A stretch of DNA of 7,762 nucleotides from Bacteroidota bacterium (GTDB lineage Bacteria; Bacteroidota; Bacteroidia; Flavobacteriales_F; PHOS-HE28), in assembly GCA_023430945.1 (NCBI GenBank), contig JAEYYE010000049.1:1-7762 (forward strand), read 5' to 3'. Below are positions 1 to 6,830 of this stretch, one piece after another. Positions within the stretch are counted from its first letter, which is position 1. Every line of letters begins with the position of its first letter. The notes below the pieces were generated by a model, which saw only the letters and a program-made list of their open reading frames with translations, was not told where the DNA came from and did no database searches. The translations under genes and the position numbers were made by a program.

Positions 1-1740
1 CTCACCAGCGGCGAGAAGTTCGCAGGGCGGCTCACGAGCACGTTCGATCACGGCGATCGCGAACCGCAATTGATGCACATCGCGACGGATGGTGAGACCT
101 ACGGCCATCACCATCGCTATGGTGAAATGGCGCTCTCGTACGCGCTGCACCACATGCAGAAGGAGGAACTGGCGAAGCTCACGATCTACGGCGAGTTCCT
201 GGAACGTTTTCCGCCCCAGCATGAAGCGGAGATCATCGAGAATACTTCGTGGAGCTGCTATCACGGCGTGGAGCGCTGGCGGAGCAATTGCGGCTGCAAC
301 ACCGGTGGCAACAGCTGGCACCAGGAATGGCGGGCGCCGTTGCGAAATGCCTTCGACTGGCTGCGCGATGCGATCGAACCGCTGTACGTTGAGCAGATGC
401 AGAGACTTGGTGCCGATCCATGGAAAGCGCGCAATGCCTACATCGAGGTGATCATGGACCGATCCGAACGGAACGTGAAGCGTTTCATGAAGGAGCATAC
501 AGGTCGCGATCTGGGATCGGCGGAGCAGACCACCTTCCTCCGCCTGCTGGAGATGCAATACCATGCGATGCTGATGTACACCAGTTGTGGCTGGTTCTTC
601 GATGAGGTTACGGGGATCGAAACGGTGCAGGACATCTTCTACGCGGCCCGATCGATCCAGATCGCGCACAGTATCGATGGCCGTGACTACGAAACGCATT
701 TCATTGAGCTTCTCGAAAAGGCGCCCAGCAATATCAAGGAATATGGCAATGCTGCGAACGCCTATCGCGCTTTCGTCAAACCCGGTGTGCTCGATCCGAT
801 CAGGGTTGGCGCGCATTATGCGGTAGCCTCGCTTTTCGCCGACGATCCGGAGAACCTGGAACTGTACAGTTATCAAGCTGCATCCGAGAATTATGAATTG
901 CTCGAGGCCGGCCACCAGAAACTTGCGATCGGAAAAGTGAAGATCAGATCGAGGATCACCTGGAACGAGCAGACCATCACCTTCGCCGTGCTGCACATGG
1001 GCGATCACCAGTTGTACGCCGGCGTTCGCCAATTCATCAATGACGAGGCCTTCAACACCATGCAGCGCGACCTTTCCGAAGCTTTCCGCAAGGGCAACGT
1101 GAGCCGCGTGCTGATGAACCTGGACAAGCATTTCGACGATAACAGCTACTCGTTCTGGCACCTCTTCAAGGACGATCAGCGCAAGATCCTCAACATCGTG
1201 TTGCAGGATACGATCGCGAACATCGAGAACCGCCTGGAGCGTGAGTTCGACAGCCATTACACGCTGATCACCGCGATGAACGAACTGCATGTGGGCCTTC
1301 CCGCTGCGCTGCGCATCACGATCGAGCACATCATAAACACGAAGCTCGAGAAGCAGTTCACTTCACCAAGACCGAAACCGCGCACGATCAAGAACCTGCT
1401 CGATGAGGCCCAGCGGTTGAACGTACAGTTGCGCCATGAGGAACTGGAATACGAGGCGGCCCAACGCGTGGCGCGGTTGCTCGAGGAACTGGCGAACGAC
1501 CCGGATGATCCCAACAGGATCGTAAGGCCGCTGAAACTACTGCGTGTGCTGAACGGCTCACCGCTGCAACCCGATTATTGGCAGGCGCAGAACATCGCGT
1601 ACCGGCTGAAGAATACCATTTATAAGGATCATATGGCTGAAGGTGGCGACCCGGATTGGCAGCGCAGGCTCGGGAAATTGTACGACCGCCTGAACATCAA
1701 TGCCAGTTCCCATGCCCTACATCCCGTCAGCCACCTATAG
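1..1740 (+). CDS. GH57-type glycoside hydrolase with DUF3536 domain, C-terminal part (5' end outside window)
   Basis: The frame is open from the first base to the TAG at 1738-1740, giving 579 visible residues. No start is needed inside the window: the ATG at 70 lies within conserved sequence, so it is an internal Met. Visible residues 27-38 read IATDGETYGHHH. From family knowledge this matches the GH57 region with a DGExxG signature that carries a catalytic aspartate (D30 is the candidate). Residues 84-103 hold WSCYHGVERWRSNCGCNTGG, which I recognise as a DUF3536 hallmark; C86, H88, C97 and C99 cluster there. The rest looks helical and charged, as in other DUF3536 proteins. Full-length members are about 800 residues, so roughly 200-230 N-terminal residues, including the expected nucleophile glutamate, are missing. 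Known GH57 enzymes act on alpha-glucans in the cytoplasm, and no signal or membrane segment is visible here. The exact substrate of DUF3536 proteins is not known to me. The treY and malQ genes downstream support a role in glycogen or maltodextrin metabolism. The 3' end overlaps treY. Confidence 0.88.
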   Translation, partial: LTSGEKFAGRLTSTFDHGDREPQLMHIATDGETYGHHHRYGEMALSYALHHMQKEELAKLTIYGEFLERFPPQHEAEIIENTSWSCYHGVERWRSNCGCNTGGNSWHQEWRAPLRNAFDWLRDAIEPLYVEQMQRLGADPWKARNAYIEVIMDRSERNVKRFMKEHTGRDLGSAEQTTFLRLLEMQYHAMLMYTSCGWFFDEVTGIETVQDIFYAARSIQIAHSIDGRDYETHFIELLEKAPSNIKEYGNAANAYRAFVKPGVLDPIRVGAHYAVASLFADDPENLELYSYQAASENYELLEAGHQKLAIGKVKIRSRITWNEQTITFAVLHMGDHQLYAGVRQFINDEAFNTMQRDLSEAFRKGNVSRVLMNLDKHFDDNSYSFWHLFKDDQRKILNIVLQDTIANIENRLEREFDSHYTLITAMNELHVGLPAALRITIEHIINTKLEKQFTSPRPKPRTIKNLLDEAQRLNVQLRHEELEYEAAQRVARLLEELANDPDDPNRIVRPLKLLRVLNGSPLQPDYWQAQNIAYRLKNTIYKDHMAEGGDPDWQRRLGKLYDRLNINASSHALHPVSHL

Positions 1741-4444
1741 GATCCAGCTCACCCCGGAGTTCACGCTGAAGGACCTGAAGGAGAGGATCCCGTATCTGCA
1801 TGCGTTGGGCATCGATACGATCTATGCCGCACCGTTCTTCAAGGCCCGGACCGGGAGCCAGCATCGCTACGATGTGGCAGAGGCGCACAGGATCGGTCCG
1901 GACCTTGGCACATTGGAGGAATTCGATGCGATCACGCAGCAGTTGCGCGAACTCGGCATGGGCTGGCTGCAGGATATCGTGCCCAACCACATGGTCTTCC
2001 ATCCCGAGAATATCTGGCTGATGGATGTTCTGGAGAAAGGCCAGCGATCGGAGTATGCGGAATTGTTCGACATCGACTGGAAGCATCCGGAGATCCCTGG
2101 AAAATTGATGGTCCCTTTCCTCGGTGACCCGCTCGACGAGGTCCTGAAGAAGCATCAGATCGGGATCGCATTCAACGAGCATGGCCTTCAATTAGACTAT
2201 TTCGACAGCCATTATCCGGCGAGTGTTCCGGTGTACCAAAAGATCCTTCAACAGGTCGCCGCTTCGATCGGGAACGGGCCGATGCAGGATGAATTGAACA
2301 TCCGCGCAGGGGTTCTTGAAGAGGCCGCTTCCGATCCGGTGATCGATGAGGATCGTTGGGAAAGGGCCCGATCGGAGCTCTATCGCGCGGTGAAGCAGAC
2401 CGCCGCTCTGGAGCAGATATTCAAGAGGGAACTGGATCGGATCAACAACGATCGCCATGCATTGCAGGAGATCCTCGGCCTTCAGCATTACGTACTCTGT
2501 CATTGGAAGGAGACCGAAAAGCGGATCAACTACCGGCGCTTCTTCACGATCAATGAATTGATCTGTCTCAACATGCGATCGGAGCGCGTGTTCGATCGAT
2601 ACCACCGCTTCATAAAAGTGCTCTGCGAACAACACATGGTGCAGGGTCTGCGCGTGGACCACATCGATGGCCTTTACGATCCCAATACCTATCTGGAAAG
2701 GCTCCGTGCGTTGGCAGGACCTGACGCCTACGTGGTGGTGGAGAAGATCCTCGAAGGGCATGAGGCCCTGCCCGATGACTGGCCGGCACAGGGCAACAGC
2801 GGATACGATTTCCTCGCGTGGATCGGCAACCTCTACACCGATCGGGAAGGTGAGCTGCAACTTACCCGGCTTTACGAGAAGCTGGTTCCGCAGGCACCGA
2901 TCGATTACGAGAAACTCGTGTTCGAGAAGAAGATGTTCATCCTGCAGGACCAGATGGCCGGGGAACTCGAGAACCTTCTTCGCGTTCTCGAGGATCGGGA
3001 TCTTCTTCCACCTGGATCCGCACGCGATAGATACCGCGAACCACTTGCCATTCTGCTCGCTTCATTCCCGGTGTACCGGATCTATGTGCGACAGTTACCA
3101 TTGAACGAGCCTGCGGATCGGATCGTCTCCGAAGCGTTCGATCGCGCGATGCAACGAACACCGCATCTCAACGAACAGTTCGATCACCTGCGATCGATCT
3201 TCCAGAGCACGGGCGACGGAAGCGATGAAGTGGAGAACAACAAGCTGTATTTCGTCATGAGAAGCCAGCAGTTCACCGGTCCGCTGGCTGCGAAAGGCGT
3301 GGAGGATACCGCGTTCTACAATTACAACCGGTTGCTCGCATTGAACGAGGTGGGCAACAATCCCGAGGTCTTCCATCTGCGCCGGCCGCATTTCCATGAG
3401 CTGATGCAGCACAAGCTGAAGACCTATCCGCATTCGATCAATGCGACGGCCACGCACGATACCAAACGCGGTGAAGGCATGCGCATGCGCCTGCAGGTGC
3501 TGAGCGAAATGCCCGAGGAATGGGCCGATCAGGTGCACCGGTGGACAGGCATCATCCGCAAACGCACGCCTGCCGGCAAGCCCACCGCGAACGATCTGTA
3601 CTTCATGCTGCAGACATTGATCGGTGTGGTCCCGATAGACGGCACCATCGATGGATCGCTCGTGGAACGTGTGCAGGAATACCTGATCAAGGCCTTTCGT
3701 GAAGCGAAGGAGAACACGAACTGGAGCCGGCCGGACGAGGATTATGAATCCGTTGTGAAGGACCTCACGCAGGAATTGCTGCGGCCAGGCAACGAATTCG
3801 TCGAGGCGTTCCTTCCGTTCCAGCGCAAGCTGGCACACTACGGATGGCTGTATTCGCTGTGCCAGACCATGTTGAAGCTCACCTGCCCCGGTGTGCCGGA
3901 TATCTACCAGGGCTGCGAGCTATGGGACCTGAGCCTCGTCGATCCCGATAACCGGCGGCCGGTGGATTATGATCTTCGCGAAAAGTTGTTGCACCAACTC
4001 CAGGATCGGCAACGACACGACGTGGCGAAGTTGCATCGTGAACTGCTCTCAAGCCCGGAGGACGGAAAAGTGAAGCTTTACCTGATCCAGAAAGTATTGA
4101 ACGAACGAAGGCCCCTAAGATCCCTTTTCGATCACGGCGACTACACTCCGTTGTATTTCAATGGAAGGTTCAACGACAACCTGATCGGTTTCACGCGAAG
4201 GCACGGCGATCGCTGGTGCATGGTGATCGTACCGCGCCTGCTCACCCAGGTGATCGCTCCGCACGAACTTCCGCTCGGTGATGAGATCTGGGGCGACACC
4301 ATGCTCCAGCTCCAACCCGGATCGCCCGGCACATGGACCGACATCTTCACAGGAACGGATCTGGATCTGCGTCCCGGAGGCCAGCTTCCTATCGGTTCGG
4401 TACTCAACTCCTTTCCAGTCGCACTTCTCACATCGCACCAGTAG
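1700..4444 (+). CDS. treY: Maltooligosyl trehalose synthase (GH13_26)
   Basis: TreY isomerises the reducing-end alpha-1,4 bond of a maltooligosaccharide to alpha-1,1, leaving a terminal trehalose unit; it is cytoplasmic. The 914-residue product opens with IPSATYRIQL (8-17), typical of TreY. GH13 regions are intact: region I DIVPNH (92-97), region II GLRVDHIDG (316-324) with nucleophile D320, region III VVVEK (345-349) with acid/base E348, and region IV ATHDTKR (584-590) with the third acid D587. TreY-specific stretches are also present: GPLAAKGVEDTAFYNYNRLL (527-546), then ALNEVG, and GVPDIYQG (731-738) followed by DPDNRRPVDY (748-757). The length exceeds the 700-800 residues of well-studied enzymes; I see no frameshift. 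Two in-frame ATGs are possible, at 1700 and 1712. The later one gives MPYIPSATYR and a 29-nt overlap with the GH57 gene; the earlier one gives 41 nt. Neither has a Shine-Dalgarno, so translational coupling to the upstream gene is likely. The product would need TreZ to free trehalose, and none is seen here. Confidence 0.97.
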   Translation: MPVPMPYIPSATYRIQLTPEFTLKDLKERIPYLHALGIDTIYAAPFFKARTGSQHRYDVAEAHRIGPDLGTLEEFDAITQQLRELGMGWLQDIVPNHMVFHPENIWLMDVLEKGQRSEYAELFDIDWKHPEIPGKLMVPFLGDPLDEVLKKHQIGIAFNEHGLQLDYFDSHYPASVPVYQKILQQVAASIGNGPMQDELNIRAGVLEEAASDPVIDEDRWERARSELYRAVKQTAALEQIFKRELDRINNDRHALQEILGLQHYVLCHWKETEKRINYRRFFTINELICLNMRSERVFDRYHRFIKVLCEQHMVQGLRVDHIDGLYDPNTYLERLRALAGPDAYVVVEKILEGHEALPDDWPAQGNSGYDFLAWIGNLYTDREGELQLTRLYEKLVPQAPIDYEKLVFEKKMFILQDQMAGELENLLRVLEDRDLLPPGSARDRYREPLAILLASFPVYRIYVRQLPLNEPADRIVSEAFDRAMQRTPHLNEQFDHLRSIFQSTGDGSDEVENNKLYFVMRSQQFTGPLAAKGVEDTAFYNYNRLLALNEVGNNPEVFHLRRPHFHELMQHKLKTYPHSINATATHDTKRGEGMRMRLQVLSEMPEEWADQVHRWTGIIRKRTPAGKPTANDLYFMLQTLIGVVPIDGTIDGSLVERVQEYLIKAFREAKENTNWSRPDEDYESVVKDLTQELLRPGNEFVEAFLPFQRKLAHYGWLYSLCQTMLKLTCPGVPDIYQGCELWDLSLVDPDNRRPVDYDLREKLLHQLQDRQRHDVAKLHRELLSSPEDGKVKLYLIQKVLNERRPLRSLFDHGDYTPLYFNGRFNDNLIGFTRRHGDRWCMVIVPRLLTQVIAPHELPLGDEIWGDTMLQLQPGSPGTWTDIFTGTDLDLRPGGQLPIGSVLNSFPVALLTSHQ

Positions 4445-5977
4445 ATGATCATGGATCGACGAAGCAGCGGGATCCTGCTGCACATCACTTCCCTCCCATC
4501 GCCATACGGCATCGGCGATCTCGGGCCCGAAGCCTACCGCATGGCCGATCTGATGCACGAGGCAGGCCAGCGTTACTGGCAGATCCTGCCGCTCAATCCC
4601 ACGGAGATCGGCATGGGTAATTCGCCGTACAGCAGCCGGTCGGCCTTTGCGGGGAATCCGCTCCTGATCAGCCCCGATCTGCTTCTCGATGATGGCCTTC
4701 TCACAAAAAAGGACCTTCAGGGGCTTCCCAAGGTAAAAGAGGATCGGGTCGATTTCGAAAAGGTCGCGGACTTCAAGAAGGCGATCTGGGGCGCGGCGTT
4801 CGAGAACTTCATCAACGGAAAGGCCGATCACCTGAGACCTGACTTCGTAGCGTTCCAGAAGGAACATGCCGCGTGGCTCACCGATTATTGCCGTTTCGCC
4901 GTTTTCAAGGAACACTTCAACGACCGCAGCTGGGTGGAATGGGACAGGCCGGTCAAGCAACGTGATCCAGCCGCGATCGATGAACTGGCCACACGCTACG
5001 CCGATCGCATCCTTTACGAGGCCTTCCTGCAATTCCTCTTTTACCGCCAGTGGGCGGCGCTGCGCAAATACTGCGATCGAAAGGATCTTTACTTCTTCGG
5101 CGACATGCCGTTCTATGTGAGCCATGACAGTGCCGACGTGTGGAGCGCTCCGCAATTCTTCAAGCTCGATGGCAACGGACATCCGACCGCTGTTTCCGGC
5201 GTACCGCCCGATTTCTTCAGCGAAACAGGCCAGCTCTGGGGAACGCCGGTGTTCAATTGGGAGGAGTTGGAAAGAACGGGTTACGATTGGTGGCTGCGCC
5301 GCATCGATCACAACCTGCGGCAATTCGCATTGTTACGCCTCGATCATTTCCGCGCGATGAGCGCGTATTGGGAGATCCCTGCGGGCGATCGCACGGCGAA
5401 GAACGGCAAATGGGTGAAAAGCCCGGGCAGCGCGATCCTGCAACGCGTGAAGGCGAAGTACGATCCAATGCCGATCGTGGCCGAGGACCTTGGCGAGATC
5501 GATGAACCGGTACGCGAACTCATGCGCGAATTCGATCTGCCGGGCATGCGCCTGCTCATCTTCGCGTTCATCGACGACATCGCGTTCGAAAGCTCGTTCC
5601 TGCCGCACAACCACATCCGCAATTGCATCGTGTACACCGGCACGCACGACAATGAACCCGTTCGCGCATGGTACGAGCATGCCACCAAGAAAGAGAAGGA
5701 GCAGATAAGCCGTTACACCAACGATATCGTCACGGCGCGCAACATCCACGAAGTGCTCATCCGCCTCGCGTTGCAGAGCGTGGCACAACTGGCCGTGCTG
5801 CCCATGCAGGATGTGCTCGGCCTGGGCCGTGAAGCGATCATGAACAAGCCGAGCACCGGCACGGGCAATTGGGAATGGCGCCTCAAACCCGGCCAGTTCG
5901 ATCTGAACGAAGCGCGCACCTGGCGCAAACTCGTGGAGATGTACGGCAGGTTCGGTGAGGGAAAGATCGAAGGTTGA
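4445..5977 (+). CDS. malQ: 4-alpha-glucanotransferase (amylomaltase, GH77)
   Basis: MalQ transfers alpha-1,4-glucan segments between maltodextrins, changing chain length; it is cytoplasmic. The 510-residue length matches the compact bacterial amylomaltases of about 500 residues. The N-terminus has SSGILLHITSLPSPYGIGDL (7-26), a family hallmark. The central block includes GDMPFYVSHDSADVW (219-233) and SGVPPDFFSETGQLWG (251-266). Catalytic residues are visible: nucleophile D300 in LRLDHFR, acid/base E347 in VAEDLG, and D402 in YTGTHDN. The C-terminal signature STGTGNWEWR (470-479) is intact. After the nucleophile the sequence reads RAMSAYWEIP, where the well-studied enzymes have RGF at the first positions; this is a mild variant that should not affect catalysis. 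The ATG at 4445 directly follows the treY TAG with no gap. A second in-frame ATG at 4451 is equally possible, and no Shine-Dalgarno is visible for either. MalQ probably supplies maltodextrins of suitable length to TreY. The stop lies in a short tandem repeat. Confidence 0.97.
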   Translation: MIMDRRSSGILLHITSLPSPYGIGDLGPEAYRMADLMHEAGQRYWQILPLNPTEIGMGNSPYSSRSAFAGNPLLISPDLLLDDGLLTKKDLQGLPKVKEDRVDFEKVADFKKAIWGAAFENFINGKADHLRPDFVAFQKEHAAWLTDYCRFAVFKEHFNDRSWVEWDRPVKQRDPAAIDELATRYADRILYEAFLQFLFYRQWAALRKYCDRKDLYFFGDMPFYVSHDSADVWSAPQFFKLDGNGHPTAVSGVPPDFFSETGQLWGTPVFNWEELERTGYDWWLRRIDHNLRQFALLRLDHFRAMSAYWEIPAGDRTAKNGKWVKSPGSAILQRVKAKYDPMPIVAEDLGEIDEPVRELMREFDLPGMRLLIFAFIDDIAFESSFLPHNHIRNCIVYTGTHDNEPVRAWYEHATKKEKEQISRYTNDIVTARNIHEVLIRLALQSVAQLAVLPMQDVLGLGREAIMNKPSTGTGNWEWRLKPGQFDLNEARTWRKLVEMYGRFGEGKIEG

Positions 5978-6007
5978 GGTGGTCGAGGTGTTGAGGAAGT
6001 TGGATCG
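5972..6007 (+). repeat. Degenerate 9-bp tandem repeat over the malQ stop codon
   Basis: GGTTGAGGT (5972-5980) is followed at once by GGTCGAGGT (5981-5989). Two weaker copies follow: GTTGAGGAA (5990-5998) and GTTGGATCG (5999-6007). The malQ TGA stop lies inside the first unit. The first two copies differ at one base; the others are loose matches. This is read directly from the sequence. No function is apparent, and a chance run of purine-rich triplets cannot be excluded. Confidence 0.4.
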
Positions 6008-6062
6008 TCCACGTCTTTGAAAAACAGCCTCAATTCACAACTGGATCTCACCTGGATCTGAA

Positions 6063-6192
6063 GGGCGTGCCCCCGCCGTGTTGGATCTGGGCTGCGCCCG
6101 CCGAAGCCTTGGCGTAGGCGGGGTCCGGCTATCCGCTCATACTCCTCGCTCCTTCGTCGCTGCGGGGTAACCGCTCCTATCCGTCACGCAAC
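6063..6192. repeat. Complex intergenic palindromic repeat element
   Basis: The element is built from several inverted repeats. GGGC-GT-GCCC lies at 6063-6072 and GGGC-TGC-GCCC at 6089-6099. CCCGCC (6097-6102) pairs with GGCGGG (6117-6122) around an interrupted GAAGCC/GGCGTA core. CCCCGCC at 6071-6077 could instead pair with GGCGGGG (6117-6123). The right half has ATCCGCT (6131-6137) and AACCGCT (6169-6175) flanking a weak stem, ACTCC (6141-6145) with GGGGT (6164-6168). From memory, elements with this order (GGGCGTGCCC, then a GCCGAAGC..GGCGGG hairpin, then CCGCT boxes and a CACGCA end) recur between genes in Bacteroidota genomes; I could not search to confirm this. It sits between convergent genes and could act as a bidirectional terminator, although no clear T-run follows. 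Its right end overlaps the last codons of the NadR-like gene. Confidence 0.6.
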
Positions 6193-6716
6193 ATCCCGTC
6201 ACCGGGCATCCCATCGATCACCGCGATCGCCTTCCGCATTCTCGTTCCATGATCTCCTTCAATGATCGTGTACGGCTTTCGCATCGATCGGAGCTTCGCT
6301 TCGTATATCGCAAAGAGCCGAAACCGATCGTTCGGGTTCTCGCGCAACGGATCGGCCTCCCACGGAATATCCGGTCTGCAAAGCAGCCAGTGATCGAAGT
6401 GCTGCCGGGCGAACAGTTCTTCGATCCGACGATCCACACGACTGAATTTCTCTTCGCTCCAGATCATCATCGTGAGCATTTCCGTATCGTGCAGGATCAA
6501 CGGCGATCCGGGGCTCTCCAGTTCGATCCGCACCGCACCATCATATTGCCCCTGGGCGATCGCAGGCAGGTCCTTCTCTTCATACCGCCCACCCCGCACG
6601 GTGAGGTATGCGCGCGCATATTCCTCCACCCAGGGAACATCGTAATGCACGGCAAGTGCTTCGCACAAGGTGGTCTTGCCGCTGCTTTCCGGCCCTACGA
6701 TCGCGATCTTCAACAT
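6177..6716 (-). CDS. NadR-type nicotinamide riboside kinase-like P-loop ATPase
   Basis: This 179-residue protein resembles the C-terminal ribosylnicotinamide kinase domain of NadR (AAA_28-type P-loop NTPase), which phosphorylates nicotinamide riboside to NMN in NAD salvage. Walker A is GPESSGKTT (8-16), with K14. EEYAR (31-35) matches the conserved region after the first helix. LILHDTEML (73-81) is the Walker B-like strand, with D77. RPDIPWEADPLRENPNDR (114-131) corresponds to the lid region (W.DDGLR in enteric NadR), and YTIIEGD (149-155) is a late strand. The helix-turn-helix and adenylyltransferase domains of enteric NadR are absent, so this is a stand-alone kinase-like protein, hence no gene symbol. 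Starting at the CAT at 6714-6716 puts the P-loop right at the N-terminus, as expected. The last codons (MLRDG, TAG) fall in the intergenic repeat. The gene is convergent with malQ and divergent from the secreted protein. No PnuC transporter gene is visible beside it. The substrate assignment is inference from the family. Confidence 0.85.
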   Translation of the reverse strand: MLKIAIVGPESSGKTTLCEALAVHYDVPWVEEYARAYLTVRGGRYEEKDLPAIAQGQYDGAVRIELESPGSPLILHDTEMLTMMIWSEEKFSRVDRRIEELFARQHFDHWLLCRPDIPWEADPLRENPNDRFRLFAIYEAKLRSMRKPYTIIEGDHGTRMRKAIAVIDGMPGDGMLRDG

Positions 6717-6830
6717 GGAATGGCACCGAAAATAGATCGCTCCCGCTGCGACATCACATTAACTTTTCGTCCCACACAGGCAGCATCATGCAACGCACTG
6801 CGGTCTTATGTCTGAAAAAGTAGAAGGACC
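6717..6830. promoter_or_regulatory. Divergent intergenic spacer with weak Bacteroidota-type -7 candidates
   Basis: This 114-nt spacer must hold the promoters for both flanking genes, which point away from each other. Compared with the Bacteroidota -7 consensus TAnnTTTG, three near matches are visible. TATTTTCG lies on the - strand at 6734-6727, about 10 nt before the kinase start. TAACTTTT lies on the + strand at 6760-6767, and TATGTCTG on the + strand at 6807-6814. None has a convincing TTTG-like -33 box at the right distance, so no start site can be assigned. No operator or riboswitch is evident. Confidence 0.25.
6823..6828 (+). promoter_or_regulatory. Purine-rich, Shine-Dalgarno-like site before the secreted-protein gene
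   Basis: GAAGGA lies two bases before the ATG at 6831, downstream of an A-rich run (AAAAAGTAG). It is the only recognisable ribosome-binding-like site before a gene start in the window. It supports the 6831 start, which also yields a proper signal peptide. The spacing is short for a classical site. Confidence 0.4.

Noticed and set aside
70..72. ATG at 70 as the start of the GH57/DUF3536 gene
   Set aside because: The frame is open upstream to base 1, and the conserved IATDGETYGHHH motif follows at once, which is far too close to the N-terminus for this family.
2192..3838. Long - strand frames (2192-2860 and 3095-3838) inside treY
   Set aside because: They are antisense to GH13 regions with intact catalytic residues, and there is no family signature, promoter or ribosome-binding site.
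4115..5323. A 402-codon open frame on the - strand across the treY-malQ junction
   Set aside because: It lies fully antisense to the conserved, catalytic parts of treY and malQ, and its translation shows no recognisable motif. Long antisense frames are common in GC-rich genes.
6041..6090. Three copies of TGGATCT (within 6041-6048, 6052-6059 and 6081-6090) as possible operator repeats
   Set aside because: Spacing is irregular, they sit between convergent genes where no promoter is needed, and GATC words are in excess everywhere in the window.
6249..6815. A 188-codon + strand frame opposite the NadR-like gene
   Set aside because: The - strand product has a full set of P-loop kinase motifs; the + strand translation has none and its start has no supporting site.
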